Shown: positions 41,478-54,048 of the stretch, in pieces | How the letters are laid out: the number at the start of each line of letters is the position of its first letter | Numbering within the stretch: position 1 is the stretch's first letter | Program-made: the position numbers and the translations under genes | Notes under the pieces: generated by a model | Told to the model about the DNA's origin: nothing | Seen by the model: the letters and a program-made list of their open reading frames with translations, nothing else | Database searches by the model: none | Source: Stomorhina lunata | Taxonomy: Eukaryota > Arthropoda > Insecta > Diptera > Rhiniidae | NCBI GenBank assembly: GCA_933228675.1 | Contig: OW121741.1 | Span: 59,681,363 to 59,745,362 of the forward strand | DNA length: 64,000 nucleotides | Reading direction: 5' to 3'

Positions 41478-42719
41478 ATGTCGCTTCGCCATAGTGTCTG
41501 CACCATATGTAGGGAAAATGTTAGTGAGGATACAAATTGCTTAAGAACCGCTTGCGGTCACAAATTTCATAAAAATTGCTTGCTAACATGGCTCAAAAGA
41601 AATTCTACCTGTCCGCAATGCAGAGCTCACTGCAGTGGCAGGGAATTTGGAATATCTCCAACTCCTAATCGAGGTGCTAGAACTAGATCACGTACCAATA
41701 ATACATCAAATAACATTATTATTCAAGCAACTACAGGTCTTTCTCAAAGCCAAACTGAAAGTCTGTCAATTCCAACTTCAACTGCCCCTATTAGTAACAC
41801 CAATATAGTTACTGCTCCCGAGACTAATGAGTTAGAAGGTGCAGTAGGAATAGATGATACAAGGATCAGACAACTAGTTTCGACAGCTATAGCGACTCGA
41901 GAAGCTGCAATCTTCAATGATATTGAAGAACGTGTAACACGAACAATTGAGGAGCGTATTGAATCTGTTTTAACAAGTTCGCTCAATAGACTTAACCTAA
42001 ACGTACCAACACAGAACACATCCCAAAACAACAACTCTTCTAATCTTCACACAAATTATGAATGGCCTCAAGACATGCCTAGATTGTCTAATACTATTTC
42101 AGGCAGAATTCCACATAGCAATTCTGAAACTCGAATAAGTGATTCTTCCATAGTAACTAATGCTGGGAAAATAGCAAGTTTAGTTCATAATTGGGACATA
42201 AAGTTTGATGGTTCGCCAAAATTATCGGTTGAAAACTTTATATACAGAATAGAGTCCTTAGTTTTAGATACGTTAGGAGGTAACTTTAATATTTTATGTG
42301 ATAACGCTCAATGCTTATTCACAAATGACGCTAAGGATTGGTATTGGAGTTTTCGAAGATCCGTTGATAGAATAACATGGCCTTTATTGTGTGAAGCTCT
42401 TCGGACCAATTTTGAGGAATATCGTACCGATACCGAAATAAAGGAAGATATGCGTAACCGCAAACAAGGTCCTAACGAATCATTTGGCGATTATAAAAAC
42501 GTTATTTTTAAAATGGCCGAAAGTTTGCATACTCCTTTAAGGGAAGAAGAGATGGTAGAAATACTTCAACGTGGTCTTCGACCACGAATTCGACAACAGT
42601 TACTATATGTTCCTATCAATTCTGTAGCGCAACTACGTAAGTTGTGTCTCAAGGGTGAAAATTTACTCAACGAAGTATCTAAAACTAATACTTTATTGCA
42701 CACTTTTAATAGAAGATAA
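41478..42719 (+). CDS. Gypsy Gag with RING-H2 finger, copy 2
   Basis: A 413-codon frame nearly identical to copy 1. A 15-bp in-frame deletion between AGT repeats removes five residues just before the RING. All eight metal ligands of the finger are kept (CTIC, C-G-H-x2-H, C, CPQC). Only a few substitutions, such as Ala to Thr near residue 105, separate the copies. At the C-terminus a 30-bp deletion joins NR to a stop at 42719. The CCHC knuckle remains in other frames at about 42792-42840, with the same triple ATGAATAT repeat and stop as in copy 1. Confidence 0.9.
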   Translation: MSLRHSVCTICRENVSEDTNCLRTACGHKFHKNCLLTWLKRNSTCPQCRAHCSGREFGISPTPNRGARTRSRTNNTSNNIIIQATTGLSQSQTESLSIPTSTAPISNTNIVTAPETNELEGAVGIDDTRIRQLVSTAIATREAAIFNDIEERVTRTIEERIESVLTSSLNRLNLNVPTQNTSQNNNSSNLHTNYEWPQDMPRLSNTISGRIPHSNSETRISDSSIVTNAGKIASLVHNWDIKFDGSPKLSVENFIYRIESLVLDTLGGNFNILCDNAQCLFTNDAKDWYWSFRRSVDRITWPLLCEALRTNFEEYRTDTEIKEDMRNRKQGPNESFGDYKNVIFKMAESLHTPLREEEMVEILQRGLRPRIRQQLLYVPINSVAQLRKLCLKGENLLNEVSKTNTLLHTFNRR

Positions 42720-42901
42720 TTTACTTGTTGAAAACAATAGGGAAGTCGATGAGGAAATGAATATATGAATATATGAATATATGAACTTATTTGCTGGAAT
42801 TGTCGGAAAGATGGCCATCGGTATATGGATTGTATGGAAGACAGAAGTATTTTCTGCTATGGTTGTGGCCTTGTAGGTGCTTATAAGCCCACTTGTAAAA
42901 A

Positions 42902-45139
42902 TTGCAATCCGGGAAACTTCAAGAAGAGCGAAGGTACCAACCTAAACCTTCGCCAAGACCCGAATCTGAAAACCCAATAACAATTTCCATTACCTCACCC
43001 CTTAACAATTATCCCGATAAGCCAAAATTAAAAGAAATAGTACCATATGAAGTTCGCCTTAAATTTTATCGACAGAAGAGAGAAGAAATTTTTAACACTA
43101 GTAGTAGCCAAAAGCGTTCATCTCTACGGAAAAAGAACTATTGGAACATGGTTAAAACCAACCAAAAAGTTATTTGTTCTCTTTTAAATTCCATAACAAA
43201 TCGTAAAGATGACTTAAGACCATATGCCCAACTTAGTCTTTTTGGTAGAAAACTTTTAGGATTGTTAGATAGCGGTGCACAAGTTTCCTGTATTGGCGGC
43301 TCTCTTGCAAAAGAAGTTTGTAAAATGAAAGATTTTAAAAGTCATAAGACCTTTATAAAAACAGCCGATTCTCGCCAACAAATTGTATATGGAACCGTTA
43401 AGGCCCCTGTTTCATTTAAAGATAAGATAGAACAAATAAATTTTTACATTGTACCCTCAATATCTCAAGAAATCATACTTGGAGTAGATTTCTGGAAGAT
43501 ATTTCAAATTGCTCCAAACATAATATCTGAAGTAGCTATAGATAAAATATCTGATATAGGTTACGAGATGGTTTTGCTTTTAGATTTGCAAAAATCACAA
43601 CTTGAAAATGTGAAAGCCTTTTTTCCTTCATACGAAAAAGAAGGCTTGGGCAAAACATCGTTAATGGAACACGTCATAGAGTTAGAACCCAATGTCCGTC
43701 CGATAAAGCAGAGATACTTTCCCATCTCCCCGGCTATTGAAAAGTTAGTTCACTCCGAGATAGATGAAATGTTAAAACTTAAGGTTATAGAAGAAGCTCC
43801 TAACAGTCCGTGGTCTAGTCCGGTTGTATTAGTCCGAAAACCTAATAAAGTCCGTCTGTGTTTAGATTCAAGAAAGATCAATAGCTTTACCATCAAAGAT
43901 GCATACCCGTTGCCCCATATAGAAGGCATTCTAAGTAGATTACCGAAAGCTCAATACATAAGTTCGTTAGACCTTCGTCGAGCATTTTGGCAAATTCCGT
44001 TGGCCAAAAATTCTAGAGACTTTACTTGTTTTACTGTACCTAATCGTCCGCTTTACAGATATTGCGTAATGCCATTTGGCTTATGTAATGCGTCACAAGC
44101 TTTATGTCGGTTGATGGATCGCGTGATTCCTTCAGATCTGAAAGATGAGGTCTTTGTATACCTGGATGATTTGTTAATCATCTCAGAGAATTTTGATAAG
44201 CATATGTCAGTTTTATGTAAGGTTGCTTTGGCTTTAAAAGATGCAGGTCTTACAATTAATATTCAGAAGAGCAAATTCTGCATTAAAGAGGTCCAGTATT
44301 TGGGTTATGTTGTCGGAAAGGGCTCATTGCGTACTGACCCAGAAAAGATTTCTGCTGTAACCAACTATCCGTCTCCCTCATCGCTTAAGCAATTACGAAG
44401 ATTCCTCGGAATGGCCGGATGGTACCGACGTTTTGTAGACAATTTTGCTGTTTTAACTGTACCTCTCACCAACTTGCTTAAAAAAGGGAAAGGTTTTAAC
44501 TGGACGCAAGAAGCTGAAACTGCGTTTGATCTTTTGAAACGAAAATTATCTTTAACCCCTATACTTGTCAGTCCGAATTATTCGAAGCCGTTTGTCCTCC
44601 AATGCGATGCTAGCAAGCTTGGAGTGGGAGCAGTTCTAACTCAAACGAATGACGAGGGTCAAGAAATGCCTGTGGCCTATTTTTCAAAAAAGCTTAATAA
44701 AGCACAGTCCAATTATAGTGTCACTGAGTTAGAATGCTTGGCCGTAATTATGTCACTGAAGAAATTTAGACCCTATGTAGAGGGCCAGGATTTTACTATT
44801 GTTACTGATCATGCGAGCCTTCAGTGGCTAATGAGACAGTCTGACCTTTCCGGTCGTCTTGCTCGTTGGTCACTGAAGCTCCAAGGTTACCGGTTCAAAA
44901 TAGAGCATCGTCGCGGTAGTGAAAATATTGTACCCGACTGCCTATCACGACAAAACTTTGATGAAGTTTCTGAGTTAGAGATCATGCCTGTTATAGACTT
45001 AGAATCTCCAGAATTTGAATCAAAAGACAACTCTGAAATACGGCACAAAATAGAGGAGAACGCTTCAGGTGTGAATTTTCCAATGGGAATGACCACGACG
45101 AAATGTTTGTATGGAAATTGTGGGTACCGAAAATGTTAG
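42902..45139 (+). pseudogene. Gypsy Pol copy 2: protease, RT, RNase H
   Basis: The 745-codon frame has the same domain order as copy 1: protease LLDSGAQVSC, RT with SLDLRRAFWQIP and YLDDLLII, and RNase H with CDASKLGVGAVL and VTDHASLQWLM. RT reads CNASQAL where copy 1 has CNVPQAL. A deletion of about 43 bp at 45067 (after ENAS) shifts the frame, so the last residues (GVNFPMGMTTTK) are out of frame and the protein stops at 45139. The integrase continues in the frame starting 45103. Confidence 0.92.
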
Positions 45140-46038
45140 TAAATTCTGTGATAGATAGTTCACATTCGCCACCTAACAAATCTCATGGGGGGATAGCCAA
45201 GACCCTTGAAAGGTTACGTAGAAATTTATATTGGCCTAATATGGTTCATGACGTCAAGGAATTTATATCCAAATGCGATAAGTGCTATCAATCTAAATCT
45301 CCAAACGTAACTCTGAGACCTCCAATAGCTGGTTGTTTTCCAACAGAACGTCCATTTCAGAATCTCTTTATAGATTTTATTGGACCTTATCCAAGATCCA
45401 AAAAGGGAAAAATTGGAGCCATCGTTTTGTTGGATAGTTTTACTAAATTCCCATTCATTAAACCCGTAAGGCAGTTTTCCTCAACCTGCGTTATTGATTT
45501 CCTAAAAGATGAAATTTTTCCAGTATTTGGTACGCCAGAAAGTATTTTGAGCGACAATGGAAAACAATTTAAAAGTTCTCAATTTGCTAATTTTTTAAAA
45601 GATCGCGGAGTACGTCATATATTTACGGCATTATACAGCCCGCAAGCAAATGCCAGTGAGAGGGTAAACCGCTCAATCCTGGCTGGTATCAGATCATACA
45701 TATCAAAAGACCATACAACTTGGGATACCCACTTGCAAGACATTGCAGAAGCTATACGCAGTTCCTTTCACCAAACAATTGGACATAGCCCTTATTATGC
45801 CTTATTTGGCCAACACATGATATCTCATGCCAAAGACTATCAACTTTTACGGAATTTGCGTTCATTTGATTCTGAAACACTAGATACGTGTGACAGATTA
45901 AAATTGATCAGGACTGATATTTTACGAAACATAAGCTCAGCCTTAAATAATTCTTCAAACAGGTATAATTTGAGAAGCACTGCCAAACGCTTTCAAATCG
46001 GTGATACAGTGTTCCCAAATTTGCACCCAAATTTATAA
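45103..46038 (+). pseudogene. Gypsy integrase copy 2, core complete, C-terminus lost
   Basis: The 311-codon frame covers the HHCC zinc-binding end (SHGGIAKTLERLRR, CDKCYQSK) and a complete DDE core: D in FIDFIGPYP, D in ILSDNGKQF, and E in PQANASERVNR. It runs on through GHSPYYALFG to QIGDTVF. A deletion of about 50 bp near 46013 relative to copy 1 shifts the frame and ends the protein at 46038, so the C-terminal DNA-binding part is missing from this frame. It is separated from RT/RNase H by the frameshift at 45067. Confidence 0.9.
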
Positions 46039-46193
46039 AATCTGTTGTTGTTGGTATAAAAGGCAATAATATTTATCAGCTGAAGGACAAAGAAACTGGC
46101 AGAGTCGAATTTTATCATGGTAAGGATATTCTGAACAAATATTTATAGAACAATACTTCTCATGTTTCGACGTCGTTGCCGCAAAACATGTTT

Positions 46194-49100
46194 TGTACTG
46201 TGTTGAAACAAATTTTTGTAAAGTAAGGTAAATTTTGCAGTTGTTTTAAATAAATTCGTAAATTATACCGTAACCGTTTCATAGAAACTTCGTACCCTGA
46301 CTTGTAGTGTAAAAACGCTTTTTGAATACCCATTCAGAACGCTCCCCAGTACTTTCAAAACTTTTAAGTTTTACTCGTGCTTACTAAAAGCGAACCTTTT
46401 CCGCGTTCTATTTTCTGGTGGCTTTTAACAAGGAAAGTTTAATTTCTATCCCCGATTTCGAAATAAAATATAATTCGGGATACTGTTTAAATATTAAAAT
46501 TCTGTTAAAATTTTAAGATACTGTTCAAATAAAATTAATAGAAGTTATATATCTTTGTTTTGAACTAAAATAAATTTGTGGTCCAGATATATTTATTGGC
46601 TCGAAAGAGGAATTGCCAAAATCACGTTTTCCTACTCCAGTGAATTTTGGGTACTGCAACTTGAACGGTTACAGCGTGCTGACCTTACCCACAAAATCAC
46701 GTGAAATTCTAGAACGTGCTGGAAGAACTCATGTAGAGACGACTATGTTCTTGGCTTTAGGCGTAAAGTGAGACAATTTGCAAAATTTTGCGTCCTACTA
46801 AGAACCATAACTTATTGAAGCTTCAATATCGGCGATTTTGAAACACCAAAAATTAACTTTAACTTTGCCTCTTAAAAAAAATATAAAAAAAAACAAGTAA
46901 GAGTGGTATATTCGGCTTTGCCGAATCTTGGATACCCTTCACCAATGGTGTTCCAAAAGTACTTAATGTAATTCGTAGCAATATTTGGTTAGATGCAAGG
47001 AGTCTTTAAAATTAAGAGTCGGAAAACGAAAACCTTTTCGGTGGCGTCATCATCTAGAATAGTTATGCACCCAAAGGTTAGGTTGGGCAGGTGGCTGATG
47101 TCTAGGGAAGCTTCACTTGGGTTCTAAAGTGGTCCCTTTGTGAAAGATAATGATTACTAGACTACAAGTAGAGAATGCATATTTAAGCCAGCCAGTAGCT
47201 TCGAAATAAAATAGACACATATTTTACGAACATTTAATAAAGTTCGATAGACCAGATAAACCATGCAAAAAAGATGCTTCAAAATGTAGATGCCCTTAGA
47301 TTTGCAATAGCACATCGATTTGATGAAGTTTAAGTATTCTGACATGCAACCCAAAAACGCTGTGCACAGTGACGGTTGTGCACTTTACTTCGTACGAATT
47401 ATCCAACTAGTAAAAGTTCTTGATTAGTTATGTAAAACTCTGAAGTTAGCGGAATGATTTAGGTCAAAGCTTTAACAATGATTGTCAATGTATACAAGAC
47501 TTAAAATTATAGGGTATACACTCCTAGTTTTAGATACATACGTGAAATATATAGCTTTTGAATGGATGGTTATCAGCTTTGTCGGAAAAGTTTACTTATT
47601 AATTTGAAGTTAGTTAATTAATTAAAATGAACACTTCATCAATAATATTTGGGATGTATAGTTCTTTCGATCTGTCCGATGGATGTTTGGAAAGGTTTGC
47701 TCTAGTTCTTTGTGCAATTTTAATATGATTTAATTTATCAGCATTAAATCGATTCCCGGTCGGGTTTATATGAGAGATTTCACTAAATGTGAATAGAGCT
47801 CGCCCATTTTCAATATCGAACTTTTCAAGAGATCAGAAATACTTTTGTCAAATGTTGTCCCTCTAGAAAGTTTATTTTAGGCGCTATTGTCCTGAATATC
47901 AATATTGTACAACGTCTTTATACTAAATGTCATCATCGTATCTATTATAATTTGTCATTTATTAGCTACTAAGAGATTGCCTTAGGCAAAGTTATACGGG
48001 ATCAATTGTCAAACGTGAACGGATTTCTCCCAATTGCAATTAAAAAATTTAAATTTTTGTTGATATGTGAGATACTTAGATACATATGTAGGTTTTGAAC
48101 GGATATCATGTAATTAGCTGCATTTTTGTACTTCCTAGGAAGATTACCTATAATTTGATATATAATACATTCTCAAATGTTATCATAATGTTCAAAAGTT
48201 AGACACAAAATTAAGATAAATGCAGTGTGTCTGTCTGCTAAAACCAGATTTGTGGAGCTCCTGAATTGTCCCACCCTGAATTTCAACATTGTCGATCAAA
48301 ACACCATCGCTTAAACGCTAAATTATATCTACCACAAATTACAGAATGCATCAGGATTTAGATAATCCCCTGCGAAGGACGCTATTAAACTTCATCAAAA
48401 TAAACATCTGAGATATCGACAAAACAGGAGCTCCAAAAACTTGACTACAACAGAAAAAAGGACAGATTGGTAGACGGACGGACATGTAGACGGACGGACA
48501 AACAAACAGACGGACGGACGGGCAAACAAACAGATGGACGGACAGAGGGACGGAGGTCGCGAAATCGATTCTTGTGCCGATTCTGAGTTGATCGGTACAA
48601 TTTGAATGGTATTCATAATCAGATTTGTGGAGTATATATATCAGATTTTAGAAAATCCTCCCATAAAGAACAATGTCAAATTTCATCACAATCGGTCCAT
48701 AAACACCTGAGATATCGCTGAAACAATACTTACAAAATGTAAACAAAATTTCTTAGACACGTACTTTGGGCAATTTGCTGTACATCAAATGTAGTGTTAT
48801 GGCGATATCTCAATTGTTTATAGACCGCTTTTGATTAAATTTAATAACGTGCTTGGTGGGGGAATTTCCTAAAATCTGATATAAAATGTATGTAGGTCCG
48901 TACTAAAGGAGGATAGTTTTTCCTATTTCTGCATTTAATTTTTTTAACAAACATTCTCTAATGTGTACTTTGGGCAATTTGCGATACATCAAATTCAGTG
49001 TTTTGGCGATATCTCAGTTGTTTATGGACCGATTTTGATAAAAAATTACAGAGTGCTTTGGGAAAATATTTCCTACAATCTGATATATAACATATTATCA

Positions 49101-50779
49101 CATGTACACCAGGAGTATCTTTTTTCTCTTGTTATTTAAAAGTGTGTTTCAATCAAAAATTTTAAAATTTTCGTCTAATTTTAGGTATTTTTTCGATATT
49201 TTCGGTGTTTATAAACCGATTTTAATGAAATTTAATAGCGTTCATTGTGGGAGAATTTCCTAAAATCTGATATATAATTTATGTAAGTCCATCCTCCAGG
49301 GGCTTCAGAAACTTGATTTCAACAGACAGACAGACAGACGGACGGACAGACAGACAGACAGACAGACGGACATCGCTTAATCGATTCTCCTCCCGATTCT
49401 GAGTCGATCGGTATAATTTTTATGGGGTCTACGATCACTAATAAAATTACAACCGGAATCACAAACTTATAATACCCTTTCACCTATTGGTGAAGGGTAT
49501 AATAATAATTATAAATTTTTCATTCAATCATAATTTGTTAAATGTTTTACGTTAAGATTTTATTTGTCTAAAAACTTTGATCATATAAACTTGATTTATA
49601 TCTTAAAAAGTACATATATTTAAAAGTAATGTTTCTATATTTGTTAAATATTAGTCCAGCCCTGATTTACAAATTAATCGATAGATGTTAAATTTTAGTT
49701 TTCCCTATTAATTATTTTTCATCAATTATTTTTATCGTTCCATTCCCTGTTCTTTCCTACATCTAGATCGAATTAATTTGACAACTTCAAATTAGTCTTG
49801 TTTTAGATGTGAAAGAAAGTGCAGTGAATTTGTAAAAAAAAATATAATATAAAATACAAAATAAGTAGCCAAAAATGTTGATAAAAATATAAAAAAAGGC
49901 AAAGTATATGAAAGAAATAAAAAATATATAAAAAAGGTAAAAGAAAATAATAATATCCCAAAATAGAATTCATCAACGAAGCTGAAGGCCTTCAATCCTA
50001 AGAGGAATTTGCGGAGAAAAGAGAACATGTAAGTTTAATTCTTTATATTTTGTTCTTTATGCTTTTGATTTTCATTCATGATTTTGCCATTGATCTGATT
50101 TGTTTTTACGTTATGTTTTGATTCTTTATTTTTATCGTGATTTTTCATATATTTTATAAATTTATATTTCGGATTTTGTTTTGATCTTTAAATTTTACAA
50201 ATTTCGAACATAACTTTTTCTTAATGCAACCACGCAAACATTTCTTTGATTAATTTGAAATGATCTTGATTAATTTGTATTTTGGGTCTCATTAGACTAA
50301 ATATATATATAATATATATTTCTTGTTAAATTTGTTTGTTATTATAATCTTTAATTAATAGTATAAATATGAACTGTATAAGTGACGAAATGAATTTCTA
50401 AATAAATTTGATTATTGATTCGAAACTATTTGAAAGTTAAGTGGTTCTAAATTATGTGTCGGGTCTTCAAATTATATCTAAGAAGATATGGAAAGGGTAG
50501 GGTACAGAGCAGACAAAGAATAAGTGCTGCTGATTAACGTTTTCCCCCAGAATTGTATATGTCCGTTTTGCAGTCTTTTAAAATTCGTTTCACACAAAAA
50601 TTTGGGTCTAGTGTGTACTAAAATTTTCTTGTTATTACTGGGTCAAGGATAAGAACACTGTAAGACATTCGAACCCCGACAGACTGAACAGCCGGTAATC
50701 AGCCAGGTACACACCCTTACGGTACGTTCACTCTTCCACCAAATCCTCCACACCAAAAACTATACCCAGTTTCATAACA
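46194..50779 (+). repeat. Gypsy LTR3, split by a DINE-like element
   Basis: LTR sequence runs from 46194 to about 46892 and resumes at about 49501 up to the CATAACA end at 50779. Without the insert it is about 1.98 kb, like LTR1 without its MITE. It has the about 45-bp block that LTR2 lacks. Confidence 0.93.
46893..49500 (+). mobile_element. DINE-1/Helentron-like element D1, 2.6 kb
   Basis: The left end is ACAAGTAAGAGTGGTATATT followed by a TTCGGCTTTGCCGAA hairpin and CCCTTCACCAATGGTG. The right end is an ATACCCTTTCACCTATTGGTGAAGGGTAT hairpin. Two GACA/GACG microsatellite blocks lie inside (about 48460-48550 and 49323-49372). The family features match DINE-1-type Helentrons: terminal stem-loops and a GTCY microsatellite. 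There is no transposase or helicase frame. LTR1 and LTR2 show the empty site as an A-run followed by TAATAATTATAAA, and no target duplication is evident. Frames such as 47157-47354 and 48395-48616 are meaningless. Confidence 0.85.
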
Positions 50780-51462
50780 ACTTCGGATCTTCAGGATCAG
50801 TAAGAAATAATGACACCAACAAAGAGAAAAGAAAATTGAAAAAGAAACAAGTTCATGATGCATTTCTCAAACACGGGTTAATTATAGATCAACCAAAACA
50901 AGGATCAGGCAATACAAACGATGGCAATACCGCAAGAAGATTCTTTTTGGATCCCGAAACTACATCTGATATAACAGGTGTTGATATAGATCTTATTTCA
51001 AGATTTAAAACAATTACTGAAGTACTTGCGTGCAATGAACAAATTAATGCTAAAAAATTTGGTGATTATGCCAAGGAAAATGTTGCTATATATACATCCA
51101 AATACAATTATAGAAATATGTCAGCAACAGTGCACAAAGTTCTTTATCATGGAGAAGATGTCATTAAGCACCATTTATTACCAATTGGAGATTTATCAGA
51201 GGAAGCCCAGGAAAAAAGAAATAAGGATTACAGATTTGACAGAGAACATAATACCAGAAAAACGTCACGAAGTTCTACAAATGAAGACTTATTTCACATA
51301 TTATTAGCAACATCAGATCCATTCATCTCTAGCATTCGAAGTCAATGGAAAGTAAATCCTTCGGACCTAAGTGCCGAAGTTAAAGCACTGCTACAGGACA
51401 GCAGTAATACAGAGCAGAATATAAAATATTTACAAGAAATATTCCAGCCAAATAAACAATAA
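50780..51462 (+). pseudogene. Transib transposase, C-terminal third
   Basis: Directly after the Gypsy array the Transib frame resumes (FGSSGSVRNND) and runs to the stop at 51462. Conserved parts are VHDAFLKHGLIIDQPKQGSG, NTNDGNTARRFF, ITGVDIDLISRF, TVHKVLYHGEDVI and LSEEAQEKRNKDYR. In RAG1/Transib proteins the last catalytic Glu lies in this SEEA..NK region, and Glu residues are present here. TNEDLFHILLATSDPFIS closes the conserved part. The left and right halves reconnect in frame if one ACTT is counted. The combined length would be about 676 residues, normal for a Transib transposase. Confidence 0.88.
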
Positions 51463-51604
51463 TTATAATTTGCATTTAACATTTGAGTGCAATAAAGTAT
51501 ACAAATATCAATATTAAATATTATTTTATTTATCTACAATCTATTTATGACTACAAATAAATATATATTTAAAGAAAAATTATGTTACATTCTTTTATTT
51601 AAAA

Positions 51605-54013
51605 ACAAGTAAGAGTGGTATATTCGGCTTTGCCGAATCTTGGATACCCTTCACCAATGGTGTTCCAAAAGTACTTAATGTAATTCGTAGCAATATTTGG
51701 TTAGATGCAAGGAGTCTTTAAAATTAAGAGTCGGAAAACGAAAACCTTTTCGGTGGCGTCATCATCTAGAATAGTTATGCACCCAAAGGTTAGGTTGGGC
51801 AGGTGGCTGATGTCTAGGGAAGCTTCACTTGGGTTCTAAAGTGGTCCCTTTGTGAAAGATAATGATTACTAGACTACAAGTAGAGAATGCATATTTAAGC
51901 CAGCCAGTAGCTTCGAAATAAAATAGACACATATTTTACGAACATTTAATAAAGTTCGATAGACCAGATAAACCATGCAGAAAAGATGCTTCAAAATGTA
52001 GATGCCCTTACATTTGCAATAGCACATCGATTTGATAAAGTTTAAGTATTCTGACATGCAACCCAAAAACGCTGTGCCCAGTGAGGGTTGTGCACTTTAA
52101 TTCGTACGAATTATCCAACTAGTAAAAGTTCATGATTAGTTATGTAAAACTCTGAAGTTAGCGGACTGATTTAGGTCAAAGCTTTAACAATGATTGTCAA
52201 TGTATACAAGCCTTAAAATTATAGGGTATACACTCTTAGTTTTAGATACATACGTGAAATATATAGCTTTTGAATGGATGGTTATCAGCTTTGTCGGAAA
52301 AGTTTACTTATTAATTTGAAGTTAGTTAATTAATTAAAATGAACACTTCATCAATAATATTTTTGATGTATAGTTCTTTCGATCTGTCCGATGGATGTTT
52401 GGAAAGTTTTGCTCTAGTTCTTTGTGCAATTTTAATGTGATTTAATTTATCAGCATTAAATCGATTCCCGGTCGGGTTTATATGGGAGATTTCACTAAAT
52501 GTGAATAGAGCTCGCCCATTTTCAATATCGAACTTTTCAAGAGATCAGAAATACTTTTGCCAAATGTTGTCCCTCTAGAAAGTTTATTTTAGGCGCTATT
52601 GTCCTGAAAATCAATATTGTACAACGTCTTTATACTAAATGTCATCATCGTATCTATTATAATTTGTCATTTATTAGCTACTAAGAGATTGCCTTAGGCG
52701 AAGTTATAGGGGATCAATTGTCAAACGTGAACGGATTTCTCCCAATTGCAATTAAAAAATTTAAATTTTTGTTGATATGTGAGATACTTACATACATATG
52801 TAGGTTTTGAACGGATATCATGTAATTAGCTGCATTTTTGTACTTCCTAGGAAGATTACCTATAATTTGATATATAATACATTCTCAAATGTTATCATAA
52901 TGTTCAAAAGTCAGACACAAAATTAAGATAAATGCAGTGTGTCTGTCTGCTAAAACCAGATTTGTGGAGCTCTTGAATTGTCCCACCCTGAATTTCAACA
53001 ATGTCGATCAAAACACCATCGCTTAAACGCTAAATTATATCTACCACAAATTACAGAATGCATCAGGATTTAGGTAATCCCCTGCGAAGGACGCTATTAA
53101 ACTTCATCAAAATAAACATCTGAGATATCGACAAAACAGGAGCTCCAAAAACTTGACTACAACAGAAAAAAGGACAGACAGGTGGACGGACGGACATGTA
53201 GACGGACGGACAAACAAACAGACGGACGGACGGGCAAACAAACAGACAGACGGACGGAGGTCGCGAAATCGATTCTTGTGCCGATTCTGAGTTGATCGGT
53301 ACAATTTGAATGGTATTCATAATCAGATTTGTGGAGTATATATATCAGATTTTAGAAAATCCTCCCATAAAGAACGATGTTCAATTTCATCACAATCGGT
53401 CCATAAACACCTGAGATATCGCTGAAAAAATACTTACAAAATGTAAACAAAATTTCTTAGACACGTACTTTGGGCAATTTGCTGTACATCAAATGTAGTG
53501 TTATGGCGATATCTCAATTGTTTATAGACCGCTTTTGATAAAATTTAATAACGTGCTTGGTGGGGGAATTTCCTAAAATCTGATATAAAATTTATGTAGG
53601 TCTGTACTAAAGGAGGATAGTTTTTCCTATTTCTGCATTTAATTTTTTCAACAAACATTCTCTAATGTGTACTTTGGGCAATTTGCGATACATCAAATTC
53701 AGTGTTTTGGCGATATCTCAGTTGTTTATGGACCGATTTGATAAAAAATTACAGAGTGCTTTGGGAAAATATTTCCTACAATCTGATATATAACATATTA
53801 TCACATGTACACCAGGAGTATATTTTTTCTCTTGTTATTTAAAAGTGTGTTTCAATCAAAAATTTTTGGTATTTTTTCGATATTTTCGGTGTTTATAAAC
53901 CGATTTTAATGAAATTTAATAGCGTTCATTGCGGGAGAATTTGCTAAAATCTGATATGTAATTTATGTAAGTCCATCCTCCAGGGGCTTCAGAAACTTGA
54001 TTTCAACAGACAG

Positions 54014-54048
<35 letters not shown>

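Larger units (their letters stand above)
31600..50779 (+). mobile_element. Tandem Ty3/Gypsy array: LTR1-internal1-LTR2-internal2-LTR3
   Basis: Three LTRs (31600-33816, 39016-40958, 46194-50779) begin TGTACTG and end CATAACA. They enclose two internal regions in the same orientation sharing the central LTR. The 4-bp duplication ACTT flanks the whole (31596-31599 and 50780-50783), and nothing like it flanks LTR2. Each internal region has a tRNA-Lys primer-binding site, a Gag with a RING finger, and pol with protease, RT, RNase H and integrase. There is no env-like frame. The array interrupts the Transib transposase without altering its frame once one ACTT is ignored. Confidence 0.93.

Noticed and set aside
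47157..47354. 65-codon frame repeated at 51869-52066 and, inverted, at 59776-60027
   Set aside because: Its conservation reflects high similarity between DINE-like copies. It has no domain, and its inverted version reads on the other strand equally well.
48395..48616. Open frames rich in PSVCLFVRPS on the minus strand (also 53063-53320 and 53963-54166)
   Set aside because: They are translations of GACA/GACG microsatellites inside DINE-like elements; no start context or conservation is visible.
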